From positions 1,309 through 10,561 of the forward strand of contig JAFNGF010000396.1 of assembly GCA_017885385.1 (NCBI GenBank): a stretch of 9,253 bases of DNA, in the 5' to 3' direction. The notes under the pieces are model-generated. The model saw only the letters and a program-made list of their open reading frames with translations. It was not told where the DNA came from and did not search any database. Shown piece by piece: positions 1 through 5,513 of the stretch. Made by a program: the position numbers and the translations under genes. The stretch comes from Planctomycetota bacterium (GTDB lineage Bacteria; Planctomycetota; Phycisphaerae; Sedimentisphaerales; Anaerobacaceae). The stretch's first letter is position 1. Each line of letters opens with the position of its first letter.

Positions 1-1
1 G

Positions 2-601
2 CGAAGCGCCTGCTCCGACCAGCAGGTTGCCTCCCGCAATCAACGCCGCGTACCAATTGAGAACCTTGCCAGCCAACCTGTCGCTATTGACGGTTACAAT
101 GTGTTGATAACAGTGGAGGCGGCGATGAGCGGGGGCGTGATTTTCAAGGGCCGGGACGGCTGCTTTCGAGACCTGGCCAGCATTCACGGAACATATCGCA
201 AAGTCACAGAAACGATACCCGCGGTGCAACTTATAGGCGATTTTCTGAGTGAAATCGGTGTGACAAAAACCCTCTGGCTGCTGGATAGCCCCGTCTCCAA
301 CAGCGGCCGGCTGAAAACCTTGATCGGTCAACTGGCACAAAAGAATGGCTGGGACGGATTCGACAAGGACATTCGGCTGAGCTCAGTCGAAGCCCTCACC
401 GCAGGCTGGGAAATTGAGCTTGTAACAAGTCCTGATGCAGTCCTGATAAAAGGTGATGCGATTGTAGTTAGCAGTGACAGTGTCATACTCGATGGCTGCA
501 CGAGATGGACCAATCTGGCCGCAGAGATCATCATGCAGAAACTTCCCTCGGCAATCGTGATCGACCTTGGCCCTGAGCAGCTTCTGAACGCTTCGAAATA
601 A
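2..601 (+). CDS. DUF434/DUF5616-type protein, 5' end outside window
   Basis: The reading frame is open from base 2 through the ATG at 101 to TAA at 599-601, so that internal ATG is not the real start: the residues just before it read IDGYNVLITVEAAMSGG, a continuous conserved block in this family as I remember it. Upstream, ACSDQQVASRNQRR fits the end of the N-terminal DUF434 half. Downstream the chain has DGCFRDLASIHGTYRK, a predicted helix (AVQLIGDFLSEIG), a strand LWLLDSPVSNSG and a C-terminal VIDLGPEQLL. The fold looks like a soluble alpha/beta protein of nuclease or PIN-like style (strands ending in Asp), but the function is unknown and I assign none. The last 70 bases are duplicated at 1001-1070. 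A degenerate GGTGTCC-type repeat begins at the stop codon. Confidence 0.75.
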   Translation, partial: RSACSDQQVASRNQRRVPIENLASQPVAIDGYNVLITVEAAMSGGVIFKGRDGCFRDLASIHGTYRKVTETIPAVQLIGDFLSEIGVTKTLWLLDSPVSNSGRLKTLIGQLAQKNGWDGFDKDIRLSSVEALTAGWEIELVTSPDAVLIKGDAIVVSSDSVILDGCTRWTNLAAEIIMQKLPSAIVIDLGPEQLLNASK

Positions 602-620
602 GGATGGTGTCTGTGGAATT
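596..620 (+). repeat. GGTGTCC-type repeat, copy 1 (degenerate)
   Basis: Reads AAATAAGGATGGTGTCTGTG followed by GAATT. It differs by a few bases from the copies at 1066-1090 and (inverted) 2559-2579. It overlaps the stop codon of the DUF434-type gene. A further weaker match, TAGTGTGTCTGTCATTTTC, lies at 954-973. Confidence 0.55.
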
Positions 621-693
621 CTGGCAGAGTAATATGCCAAAAGCCTGAAGTTTGAGCTTTCTTGTGTTGCGAAACAGGACGTAATCTGATAAG

Positions 694-903
694 ATGTATT
701 CTATGATACCAACGATTCGGCATGACAGACAGCAAGAGACAATAGAGGCTAAAACCCGCTGGTTCCGGTCTCTCTCAATGACCGAACGTATGGAGGTCTT
801 TTGCAGTTTCACAGACCTCGCCTTGTCGATCAATCCCCACCTGAAGGATCGAACTCATGCTCAACCGATTGCAGGACGTGTTCAAGTCCTTTCAGCAACA
901 TGA
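694..903 (+). CDS. small protein preceding a nucleotidyltransferase
   Basis: A 69-residue ORF, charged and probably mostly helical (RQQETIEAKTRWFRSLSMTERMEVFCSFTDLAL), with no signal peptide or membrane segment. ATG 703 is an equally possible start; neither has a clear Shine-Dalgarno site. From memory, similar short proteins ending in a GR(I/V)QVLSAT-like tail sit directly upstream of, and overlap, nucleotidyltransferase genes in Planctomycetota. Here the ORF overlaps the truncated nucleotidyltransferase start by 47 bases in another frame, which matches that arrangement. The pair might be a toxin-antitoxin-like or regulatory module, but that is inference. Its partner is broken, so this gene is probably an orphan. 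Confidence 0.5.
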   Translation: MYSMIPTIRHDRQQETIEAKTRWFRSLSMTERMEVFCSFTDLALSINPHLKDRTHAQPIAGRVQVLSAT

Positions 904-982
904 GGTCAGATACATAGTTGTCGGGGGCGTCGCCTCAGTGATCCCCGAAAAACGTAGTGTGTCTGTCATTTTCCCGAAATAA
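857..982 (+). pseudogene. truncated nucleotidyltransferase (MNT/AbiEii-like) N-terminus
   Basis: ATG 857 is preceded by AAGGA eight bases upstream. The product begins MLNRLQDVFKSFQQHEVRYI and continues VVGGVAS, the first helix, strand and Gly-Gly loop of a small nucleotidyltransferase. Intact relatives continue with a basic loop and a D-x-D metal-binding motif. Here similarity stops after VASV and the frame runs through repeat-derived sequence (about 946-982) to TAA at 980-982, giving only 41 residues. The catalytic Asp residues are absent, so it cannot be an active enzyme. The truncation point coincides with the GGTGTCC-type repeats. The family call rests on about 28 residues and is therefore tentative. 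Confidence 0.5.
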
Positions 983-999
983 GTAAGACGTCCCCGGAA
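977..999 (+). repeat. GGTGTCC-type repeat, copy 2
   Basis: Reads AAATAAGTAAGACGTCCCCG followed by GAA. It lies at the junction between the truncated nucleotidyltransferase and the duplicated 3' end of the DUF434-type gene. Confidence 0.55.
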
Positions 1000-1071
1000 G
1001 TCATGCAGAAACTTCCCTCCGCAACTGTGCTTGACCTTGGCACTGAGCAGCTCCTGAACGTTTCGAAATAT
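1000..1071 (+). pseudogene. duplicated 3' fragment of the DUF434-type gene
   Basis: Bases 1001-1070 match 531-600 at 62 of 70 positions (counted by eye), a constant offset of 470. In the frame starting at ATG 1003 the product reads MQKLPSATVLDLGTEQLLNV, against MQKLPSAIVIDLGPEQLLNA in the upstream gene. The original stop (TAA) has become TAT, so the frame runs on into the next repeat. No other part of the gene is present here, so this is a gene fragment bounded on each side by a GGTGTCC-type repeat. Confidence 0.75.
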
Positions 1072-1396
1072 TTAAGGTGTCCCCGGAATTTTCAGGATAA
1101 TTTAAAACTATTGAGGGGGATTTGACTTTTATAATATCTTCGGATTTAATCGTCTTTGCTTCGGTTTCAAACCCACATTTCTGCAAAGCATTATTAAGCT
1201 CGAGCATACTATTGCCTTTGTCCGTCATTGGCAGTAACTCTATGCACTTATCATATGATATTTTATTATTAGTTAAACTGCAAAAAAGATAAAGAGAGTT
1301 TGCAGCACAATCATATAGCCTGCTTTGGTTGTATGTTGTCGCTGCAAAACCTTTCATCACAAGTAAAAACGTTAGAAGTACGCAAACCTTTTTCAT
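1001..1396 (-). pseudogene. C39-peptidase-like protein, truncated at C-terminus
   Basis: The start ATG at 1396 overlaps the TGA of the upstream gene as ATGA, so the two are translationally coupled. The product starts MKKVCVLLTFLLVMKGFAAT, a clear signal peptide. YDCAANSLYLFCSL (Cys30) then resembles the active-site Cys block of C39-type papain-fold peptidases, and a helix with IELLPMTDKGNSMLELNNA matches the LLP...kGtSl..L segment of bacterial C39-like domains. Similarity ends at SIVLNYPEN, just before the strand and His that would complete the active site. From about 1090 the frame reads through repeat copy 3 and the antisense of the DUF434 fragment to TGA at 1001-1003, giving 131 residues of which about 102 look native. 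It is most likely an inactive remnant of a secreted protein. Confidence 0.55.
1066..1090 (+). repeat. GGTGTCC-type repeat, copy 3 (left edge of AT-rich block)
   Basis: Reads AAATATTTAAGGTGTCCCCG followed by GAATT. It faces the inverted copy at 2559-2579, so the two form inverted ends of the block 1091-2558. On the minus strand its bases encode the NSGDT residues where the C39-like gene loses family similarity. Confidence 0.6.
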
Positions 1397-2520
1397 GCTT
1401 TTTTTATCCTTGTAAAAACAAAAATTATACCAACTCCTACAAAAATAAATGCAAGCATGATTGTCCAATATGGCACTTCATTCGATTTTTCCTTGAGATT
1501 GGCTTTTGATCTTAGCTCGACTCCTGCATCTGTAACATCTGAGTCTTTACTGTTAGTTGTTTCGCTGTATTCAAGATATTTGTCCAAAACTTCTTCCTTT
1601 TCTTTATTGCTTAACGATGATTCCAAAGGAGTCTGTTCAATGCCTGATTGTTCCAGCGGCATAGTAGTTAAGTAGGAAGTGCCAATAATATGATCGGTAA
1701 CATGAGTAAATGCAGGGAATTTAAACTCAAAATCTTCTTTTGTTAACGGTGAAATATCCATTTCTTCTATTTTAATCGTAACGGGTTCGTTGACATCCCT
1801 AAGATACATTTTTATGTTCATTGGGTACCAGATACCACCGGTAAACTCCTTAAAGTCACTCCAATGCATTTCCTCTTGTCTGCTTCCATCCGTTGTTCGA
1901 TAAGATTCAAATTTTATGGGCAAATAATTTTTCTCTGGCAATAACCATAAATGGCAATCAAAAAAACCTTCTGCCCCTTTAAAATCTATTTTGATTGTTT
2001 TCAATCCATTGACAAGCTCTTCACCTTGAATTTTTGCCATCCCATTTGGATCATTTAATAAATCTGTGAACTTATTTTTGTAGTTAATATGCCAAACACA
2101 ATAATATGGGTTCTCTCTTGTTTTGTACAACTTCGGATTATGATCCTTGTAGAGAGCGGCCATATGATAACCATGGTCATTTTTCTCATGTTCAAGATAC
2201 CTGGTTATCTCCCCATTGTATGACCTGGCTATCCCATTAGCTTCTTTGTCATTGTCCCATGTTTTGCCTGTTTGCGTTATCTCGTCAAGCAGTACATATC
2301 CTTCTGATTTTTTTTGGGCAAAAGAGCCTTTTACAAATTCTCGATTTCCCTCTTTATCAATTGCGAATGTCTCATAACTATATTTTAACTTAATGCTATC
2401 CATCTGTTTTTCATAAGCATCTATTATAGTTGTAATTGTTTTTATATCATACCCTGCTCCGTATGAAATCCCAAAACATGAAAAGATAACCAATGCTATC
2501 AATTTGCTCATTTTACCCAT
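1393..2520 (-). CDS. secreted, membrane-anchored LolA-like protein
   Basis: 375 residues. The N-terminus MGKMSKLIALVIFSCFGISY is a signal peptide, with a likely cut near residue 21-23. Residues about 25-270 resemble the LolA/outer-membrane lipoprotein-sorting beta-fold as seen in planctomycete paralogues: an N-terminal helix (IIDAYEKQMDSIKLKYSYE), then many amphipathic strands, a GLKTIKIDF strand pair and LPIKFESYRTTDGSRQEE followed by a GGIWYPMNI strand. Residues 290-345 are polar linker. Residues about 348-370 form one transmembrane helix ending in RIKKA, which suggests a C-terminal tail anchor. GGAG lies ten bases before ATG 2520; the in-frame ATG at 2511 is an alternative start. It is followed by, and overlaps, the C39-like gene. 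The ligand is unknown. Base composition is clearly more AT-rich than the rest of the window. Confidence 0.6.
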   Translation of the reverse strand: MGKMSKLIALVIFSCFGISYGAGYDIKTITTIIDAYEKQMDSIKLKYSYETFAIDKEGNREFVKGSFAQKKSEGYVLLDEITQTGKTWDNDKEANGIARSYNGEITRYLEHEKNDHGYHMAALYKDHNPKLYKTRENPYYCVWHINYKNKFTDLLNDPNGMAKIQGEELVNGLKTIKIDFKGAEGFFDCHLWLLPEKNYLPIKFESYRTTDGSRQEEMHWSDFKEFTGGIWYPMNIKMYLRDVNEPVTIKIEEMDISPLTKEDFEFKFPAFTHVTDHIIGTSYLTTMPLEQSGIEQTPLESSLSNKEKEEVLDKYLEYSETTNSKDSDVTDAGVELRSKANLKEKSNEVPYWTIMLAFIFVGVGIIFVFTRIKKA

Positions 2521-2558
2521 TTGTCATAATCTCCAGAATTATTAAATTTATGATTTTA

Positions 2559-2579
2559 TCTGGGGACACCATACTTATG
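2559..2579 (-). repeat. GGTGTCC-type repeat, copy 4 (right edge, inverted)
   Basis: On the minus strand this reads TAAGTATGGTGTCCCCAGA, starting about 39 bases upstream of the LolA-like start codon. It is inverted relative to copy 3, closing the AT-rich two-gene block. The AAGTATGGTGTCCCC form is one I remember as abundant in Planctomycetota and Desulfobacterota genomes; I recall an association with REP-type transposase genes, but none is present here. Confidence 0.6.
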
Positions 2580-2912
2580 CTACTCTGCGACCCTGCTCTG
2601 CGAAGCCCGCTACGCAGGGCAAAGAAGAGAGCGCTGCGTAGCACGAGTTTCGGTCTTTCCGCCTTCGCGCGAGGGACGAAGCCACTTCCAGCCTTCGCAG
2701 CCGCTTCGGCGGAGTAGGCTCGGCAAAGTCCCTTTCTGAGTTTTTGGCCAGACTTATTCCGGCGTTCAATGTTCAATAATAAATGAGTATAAATCATCCG
2801 TCTCAAGCGTTCTTAAGACCCGCGTTTCCTTCGCTTACAGCAAAGATAATAGCATGGCAGACCGGGCAATTCAACAGGGGCCGATAAAATGAAAAGGCAC
2901 AAGCGCCCATTC
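2580..2912. other. intergenic region with palindromic repeats, no gene
   Basis: I see no convincing gene here. An imperfect hairpin spans 2595-2620 (GCTCTGCGAAG against CTACGCAGGGC). A related GCGCTGCGTAGC follows at 2631-2642, and CTTCGC/GCTTCGGCGG-rich sequence fills 2660-2720. All six frames give only arginine/alanine-rich translations with no family resemblance. The sequence looks like REP-type repeat DNA accumulated between genes. Confidence 0.45.
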
Positions 2913-3042
2913 TGTCACGCTGAGTCCGCCGTAGGCGGACGAATGGGTCTGGCCACCAATAGGGACATCACACTCGATGCGGTGCCACTCTGTTCAACGA
3001 AAGCCAGATGCTTCACTCCACTCCGTTCCGTTCAGCATGACA
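2913..3042. repeat. 130-bp element with long inverted ends
   Basis: The left end is TGTCACGCTGA (2913-2923) and the right end TCAGCATGACA (3032-3042), inverted copies matching at 10 of 11 positions. The arms continue inward to TCTGGC (2948-2953) and its complement GCCAGA (3003-3008), giving arms of about 40 bases round a loop of about 49. The left arm carries a perfect hairpin, GTCCGCC-GTA-GGCGGAC (2924-2940). It resembles a non-autonomous MITE/REP-type element and lies just after the stop of the HAD gene. Confidence 0.6.
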
Positions 3043-3052
3043 ATAAGACCAA

Positions 3053-3736
3053 TCAGGCTGAATCAATCAGTTCCTGAATCATATCAAGATCAATCTGCTC
3101 AAGAGAATCGCAGATTAAATCTGCGTCGGAAAGATTATCAGCGGTTGTGGAATTGGTCACGGCGATGCACTTGGCTCCGGCGGCTTTGGCTGCTTGGATA
3201 CCGTTAGGAGCATCTTCTATAACGACGCAGTTGGCTGGCCTAATGCCCATGCGCTCGGCGGCAAGCAGGAAAAGCTCAGGATGCGGTTTCTTATTTTTGA
3301 CCTCGCTGCCGGTAACGTAAATCATTCTCTCGTAGGGGACTTTCGCTGACTCCAAAATAGCCCGCGACAGTTCAAGCGTTGCAGATGTTGCGATGGCTAA
3401 CCGAAAATCCCGCCTTTGCAACGCCCCATTTATCAACTCCAAAACGCCCGGAAATGCAGGCAATGGTTCTTCTTGCATTGCCTTTATCAGATACCGCTCG
3501 CGCAACTGTGCTGCGGCTTTCAACTGTTCCTCGGTTAGTTTCACAGCGTGGACTTCAGCCGCCGCCTGGATATACCGCTCAGCTCCTCGGCCAATACCGG
3601 CGGCAAAATCCTCAGACTTAACGCCCTTTACACCCAACATGTCCTCGAAGACACGGATTGTCACTCTGGCGTTAACCGGCTCAGTATCGGCAATCACTCC
3701 GTCAACATCAAATATCAAACCGTATAACTTATTCAT
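3053..3736 (-). CDS. HAD-family phosphatase, beta-phosphoglucomutase-like
   Basis: 227 residues, full length for a HAD subfamily IA enzyme with an alpha-helical C1 cap. Motif I is FDVDGV (Asp10 nucleophile, Asp12 acid/base). The cap follows DTEPVNARVT, about residues 20-90. Motif II is IATSAT (Thr117/Ser118), motif III the Lys in KNKKPHPE (Lys150) and motif IV VVIEDAPNGI (Glu174, Asp175). The KPHPELFL and EDAPNG signatures fit beta-phosphoglucomutase, phosphoglycolate or sugar-phosphate phosphatases; the substrate cannot be told from sequence. All catalytic residues are present and no repeat interrupts the gene. It is probably cytosolic. The start codon lacks a clear Shine-Dalgarno site and lies only nine bases after a plausible -10 box, so a nearly leaderless transcript is possible. 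Confidence 0.88.
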   Translation of the reverse strand: MNKLYGLIFDVDGVIADTEPVNARVTIRVFEDMLGVKGVKSEDFAAGIGRGAERYIQAAAEVHAVKLTEEQLKAAAQLRERYLIKAMQEEPLPAFPGVLELINGALQRRDFRLAIATSATLELSRAILESAKVPYERMIYVTGSEVKNKKPHPELFLLAAERMGIRPANCVVIEDAPNGIQAAKAAGAKCIAVTNSTTADNLSDADLICDSLEQIDLDMIQELIDSA

Positions 3737-3745
3737 GGTGCTTAG

Positions 3746-3774
3746 CGTATAGCACTTATTGTATAGTTATTCAA
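3746..3774 (-). promoter_or_regulatory. possible promoter of the HAD gene
   Basis: On the minus strand TTGAAT (3769-3774), a 17-base spacer and TATACG (3746-3751), each four of six to the sigma-70 consensus. The predicted transcript would start almost at the ATG, consistent with the missing Shine-Dalgarno site. Confidence 0.35.
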
Positions 3775-3786
3775 CCAATAAAATCC

Positions 3787-3804
3787 CTGATCTTGGGCGA
3801 TCAG
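3787..3804. repeat. small perfect hairpin
   Basis: CTGATC-TTGGGC-GATCAG, a 6-bp stem with a 6-base loop in the gap between the HAD gene and the M14 gene. It is preceded by ATCCC, so ATCCCTGATC is shared with the 24-bp repeat found at 5231 and 5663. Confidence 0.45.
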
Positions 3805-3866
3805 ATAAGAAATAGGTCAGGAATTTTGTCAAGCTGTGGGAGGAATTAGGGGCAGTGTTCTTTGGT

Positions 3867-3937
3867 GCCAGAAAAATGGCTGTGGGCCCCCGCTGCTTCG
3901 ATTTTGCGAAGCAAAACGGCGGGGGCTGCCCACGGCC
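3867..3937 (-). terminator. large GC-rich hairpin, possible terminator of the M14 gene
   Basis: A long imperfect inverted repeat occupies 3878-3936: GTGGGC-CCCCGC (3882-3892) pairs with GCGGGGGC-T-GCCCAC (3919-3933), and a second stem GCTTCG (3895-3900) / CGAAGC (3907-3912) sits inside. Read on the minus strand it is followed by ATTTTTC, as in a rho-independent terminator for the M14 gene ending at 3981. A second hairpin, TCCGCC-CGC-GGCGGA, lies at 3940-3954. It could equally be a repeat element with no terminator role. Confidence 0.4.
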
Positions 3938-3980
3938 AGTCCGCCCGCGGCGGATTAAATACACGTCCCCCTCATTGAAA

Positions 3981-5300
3981 TTAAACGTGCATTTGTTGGC
4001 GATTAAACCCCGCAAGGACTCCCGCCGAGCGGAGACCCGATTGCGGTTTTGAGAACCCCGCAATGAACCCGTCCTGAGCCGGGTCGAAGGATTGCGGAGC
4101 TAAACCTGTCTGCTCAAGGTATCGCCTGATCGCGCGTGCGAGGTCGTGACCAAAGGCTCTGGCAGTATCCGGCGTGACAGCCTGACCGGCAGCGTTTGCG
4201 TAAGGAATTTCGATAGTTGCAGCCAGGCAAATCCCATCGAGCCCGCTGGCCCATTGTTTGCAGCTCACCCCTGCACCCTCATCCTTGCTGGTATTCCAAC
4301 CTTCGCCAAAAGGTAGATTGTCGCCGGCCTTGTAAACGAGCGGCCCAGCCTGGACGGCCTCAAGTATTTTGCCGAACCGGCATTGCTGCCGCCACATTTC
4401 CGGATCGGCGCTGCCGACTATGTAAATCACTTCGTTATACTGCCCGCGAATATGTGGACAATGAAGGTCCAAAGCAACCTTAAGCTTTTCTTGCGACCAA
4501 TTCGGGATAAATTCTCGCAGCGCTGCGACCGATGGGTGGATACTACCGGCTATGTAATCACGGTTGTGGTCGTGCGGCTTACGATTTTTGCCCTGGTCGC
4601 CGTCTTCGACCCCGTCTTTATCCATAAATGGTGCCGCCATAACTTCGGCATTCCGGCGGAACCACAAGCCATCATCTGTCTCGGCAAGGATCGCCTCCAG
4701 GATGCCTTCAAGAGCGTAGCTGGCCATCATTTCACAAGCGTGATGCCGGGTGGTAAGCAGCACGCGATATTCTGCCTGGCCATCAAGTCTTCCTACGTGC
4801 ACGCGCTCAATCGAGCGGCCCTTTTGCGTCTTACAGAACTCCTGTACGGACAGGTTCGGGCTATTTCTGTAGCGGGCAAGAAACCTTTGCAGGTCGGCAC
4901 CCTGGTAGGGCATGGCAAAACAAAAACACGCCTCTTCGGCACTATCCGGGAATGTATAGCCAAACGAGCCATCCTTTACCGCCTCGGCTCCCAACCATAC
5001 CCAGCTATTACCTCCATCGGTGCTGACCGCCGGCCCGCGTACACCAATCGGATTCTGGCCGGCAAATCTGAAGGTGACATTGCGTCCCGCAGCCCCCCGC
5101 ACTTTGAAGTTCCAGTAGAACCACCAGCCCTGCGTATCGCGTGTGGCACGGGCTTCCAGCCCGTGGGCCACGGCCAGGATGGCCGTGCCACAAGTTGCCT
5201 CCGGGATAGTTGGCGTCAATACTAATGCCGTGGCTTGGCCATCCCTGATCGGGACCGCCGGGCCCCGCGATGCGGGCTTGCCCGAAGACATTTGCGACAA
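3981..5300 (-). CDS. M14 zinc carboxypeptidase, catalytic part; N-terminus in another frame
   Basis: This 439-codon frame holds an intact metallocarboxypeptidase. Residues about 55-165 form a beta-sandwich domain (RDTQGWWFYWNFKVRG, NPIGVRGPAVSTDGG, FCFAMPYQGADLQRFL) as in cytosolic-carboxypeptidase-like M14 proteins. The peptidase domain has the zinc ligands His187 and Glu190 in RHHACE and His280 in LDLHCPH, Arg247 in DHNRDY for the substrate carboxylate, and the catalytic Glu364 in TIEIPY. Residues 1-53 are not native: PIRDGQA and CGTAILAVAHGLEARA are translated repeat DNA. Residues about 401-439 (SFDPAQD, GLRSAGVLAG) are repeat-derived too. The likely original start (5361, strong ribosome site, signal peptide) is in a different frame, so the gene is probably broken unless translation starts internally or shifts frame. 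No convincing ribosome site precedes the ATG at 5300. Confidence 0.75.
   Translation of the reverse strand: MSQMSSGKPASRGPAVPIRDGQATALVLTPTIPEATCGTAILAVAHGLEARATRDTQGWWFYWNFKVRGAAGRNVTFRFAGQNPIGVRGPAVSTDGGNSWVWLGAEAVKDGSFGYTFPDSAEEACFCFAMPYQGADLQRFLARYRNSPNLSVQEFCKTQKGRSIERVHVGRLDGQAEYRVLLTTRHHACEMMASYALEGILEAILAETDDGLWFRRNAEVMAAPFMDKDGVEDGDQGKNRKPHDHNRDYIAGSIHPSVAALREFIPNWSQEKLKVALDLHCPHIRGQYNEVIYIVGSADPEMWRQQCRFGKILEAVQAGPLVYKAGDNLPFGEGWNTSKDEGAGVSCKQWASGLDGICLAATIEIPYANAAGQAVTPDTARAFGHDLARAIRRYLEQTGLAPQSFDPAQDGFIAGFSKPQSGLRSAGVLAGFNRQQMHV
4040..4097. repeat. alternating ATTGCGG/CCGCAAT palindromes within the M14 gene end
   Basis: ATTGCGG at 4040-4046, CCGCAAT at 4058-4064 and ATTGCGG at 4091-4097. 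The middle copy can pair with either neighbour, so the two hairpins exclude each other. Inside the second, GAACCCG and CGGGTC extend the pairing. It encodes residues of the M14 C-terminal tail outside the peptidase domain. Confidence 0.55.
5142..5192. repeat. 51-bp cruciform element inside the M14 gene
   Basis: Perfect 8-bp inverted ends TGTGGCAC (5142-5149) and GTGCCACA (5185-5192). Between and overlapping them are two hairpins: CACGGGCT-TCC-AGCCCGTG (5147-5165) and CACGGCC-AGGAT-GGCCGTG (5169-5187). On the minus strand it encodes GTAILAVAHGLEARA, a string I remember from many unrelated planctomycete proteins as translated repeat DNA. It sits precisely where the signal-peptide frame and the catalytic frame of the M14 gene part. 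Confidence 0.8.
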
Positions 5301-5361
5301 CGACCGCCAGCACCAAAACCGGCAATTGTAGATTGAGAATTGTCAATTGATTCCGCTTCAT
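5194..5361 (-). pseudogene. displaced 5' end of the M14 gene (signal peptide)
   Basis: ATG 5361 has a near-perfect Shine-Dalgarno site (GGAGG, four bases before it) and a strong promoter upstream. It opens with MKRNQLTILNLQLPVLVLAV followed by VVANVFGQA, a signal peptide cut after residue 29. RIAGPGGPDQGWPSHG (residues 30-45) is repeat-derived. ISIDANYPGGN (46-56) fits the start of the mature M14 beta-sandwich as I remember it from planctomycete relatives. The next native block, RDTQGWW, begins at 5141 in a different frame. The 52 bases between Asn56 and that Arg are the cruciform element plus one base, not a multiple of three. This frame continues without family similarity to about 5008. The native enzyme was therefore probably exported. 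Confidence 0.65.
5231..5254. repeat. 24-bp repeat, copy 1 (in M14 gene)
   Basis: Contains TTGGCCATCCCTGATCGGGA. The 24 bases from TGGC to GGGA are identical to 5663-5686. The centre is a small palindrome, TCCC-TGATC-GGGA. A hairpin CCCGC-GAT-GCGGG (5264-5276) follows at once. On the minus strand it encodes PIRDGQA in the M14 catalytic frame and PDQGWPSHG in the signal-peptide frame. Confidence 0.75.
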
Positions 5362-5427
5362 AATGCCTCCTTGCATAACGACTTCAAAGCATCCAGCAAG
5401 CGGTCGTTTGGGAAAACGAGAGTATGC

Positions 5428-5456
5428 AATATATTGCAGGCGGCAGCTTATGTCAA
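5428..5456 (-). promoter_or_regulatory. strong sigma-70-type promoter of the M14 gene
   Basis: On the minus strand TTGACA (5451-5456, perfect), a 17-base spacer and TATATT (5428-5433, five of six). It points at the signal-peptide start at 5361 with a leader of roughly 60 bases ending in GGAGG. This supports 5361 as the true start rather than 5300. Confidence 0.65.
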
Positions 5457-5513
5457 CAGCTAAAGACATAAGCGGAAATGGTTAAATGGTGACTCTGAAT
5501 TGACAATTAATTC

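Noticed and set aside
662..693. Promoter-like TTGTGT...TAATCT before the small ORF at 694
   Set aside because: Spacers of 14-15 bases and poor hexamers; too weak to report.
328..735. Minus-strand ORFs (328-735, 383-640, 531-833)
   Set aside because: Antisense to the DUF434-type gene. The similar translations of 531-833 and 1001-1468 merely reflect the 70-base duplication.
2513..2806. 97-codon minus-strand ORF (and a 64-codon one at 2575-2769)
   Set aside because: Its Arg/Ala-rich translation comes from palindromic repeat DNA; no ribosome site and no recognisable domain.
3767..4063. 98-codon minus-strand ORF
   Set aside because: Runs through the large hairpins between the HAD and M14 genes and into the repeat-made M14 tail; translated repeat only.
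4383..5225. 280-codon plus-strand ORF
   Set aside because: Entirely antisense to the M14 peptidase, whose zinc and catalytic residues are all in place. The plus-strand product shows no family resemblance.
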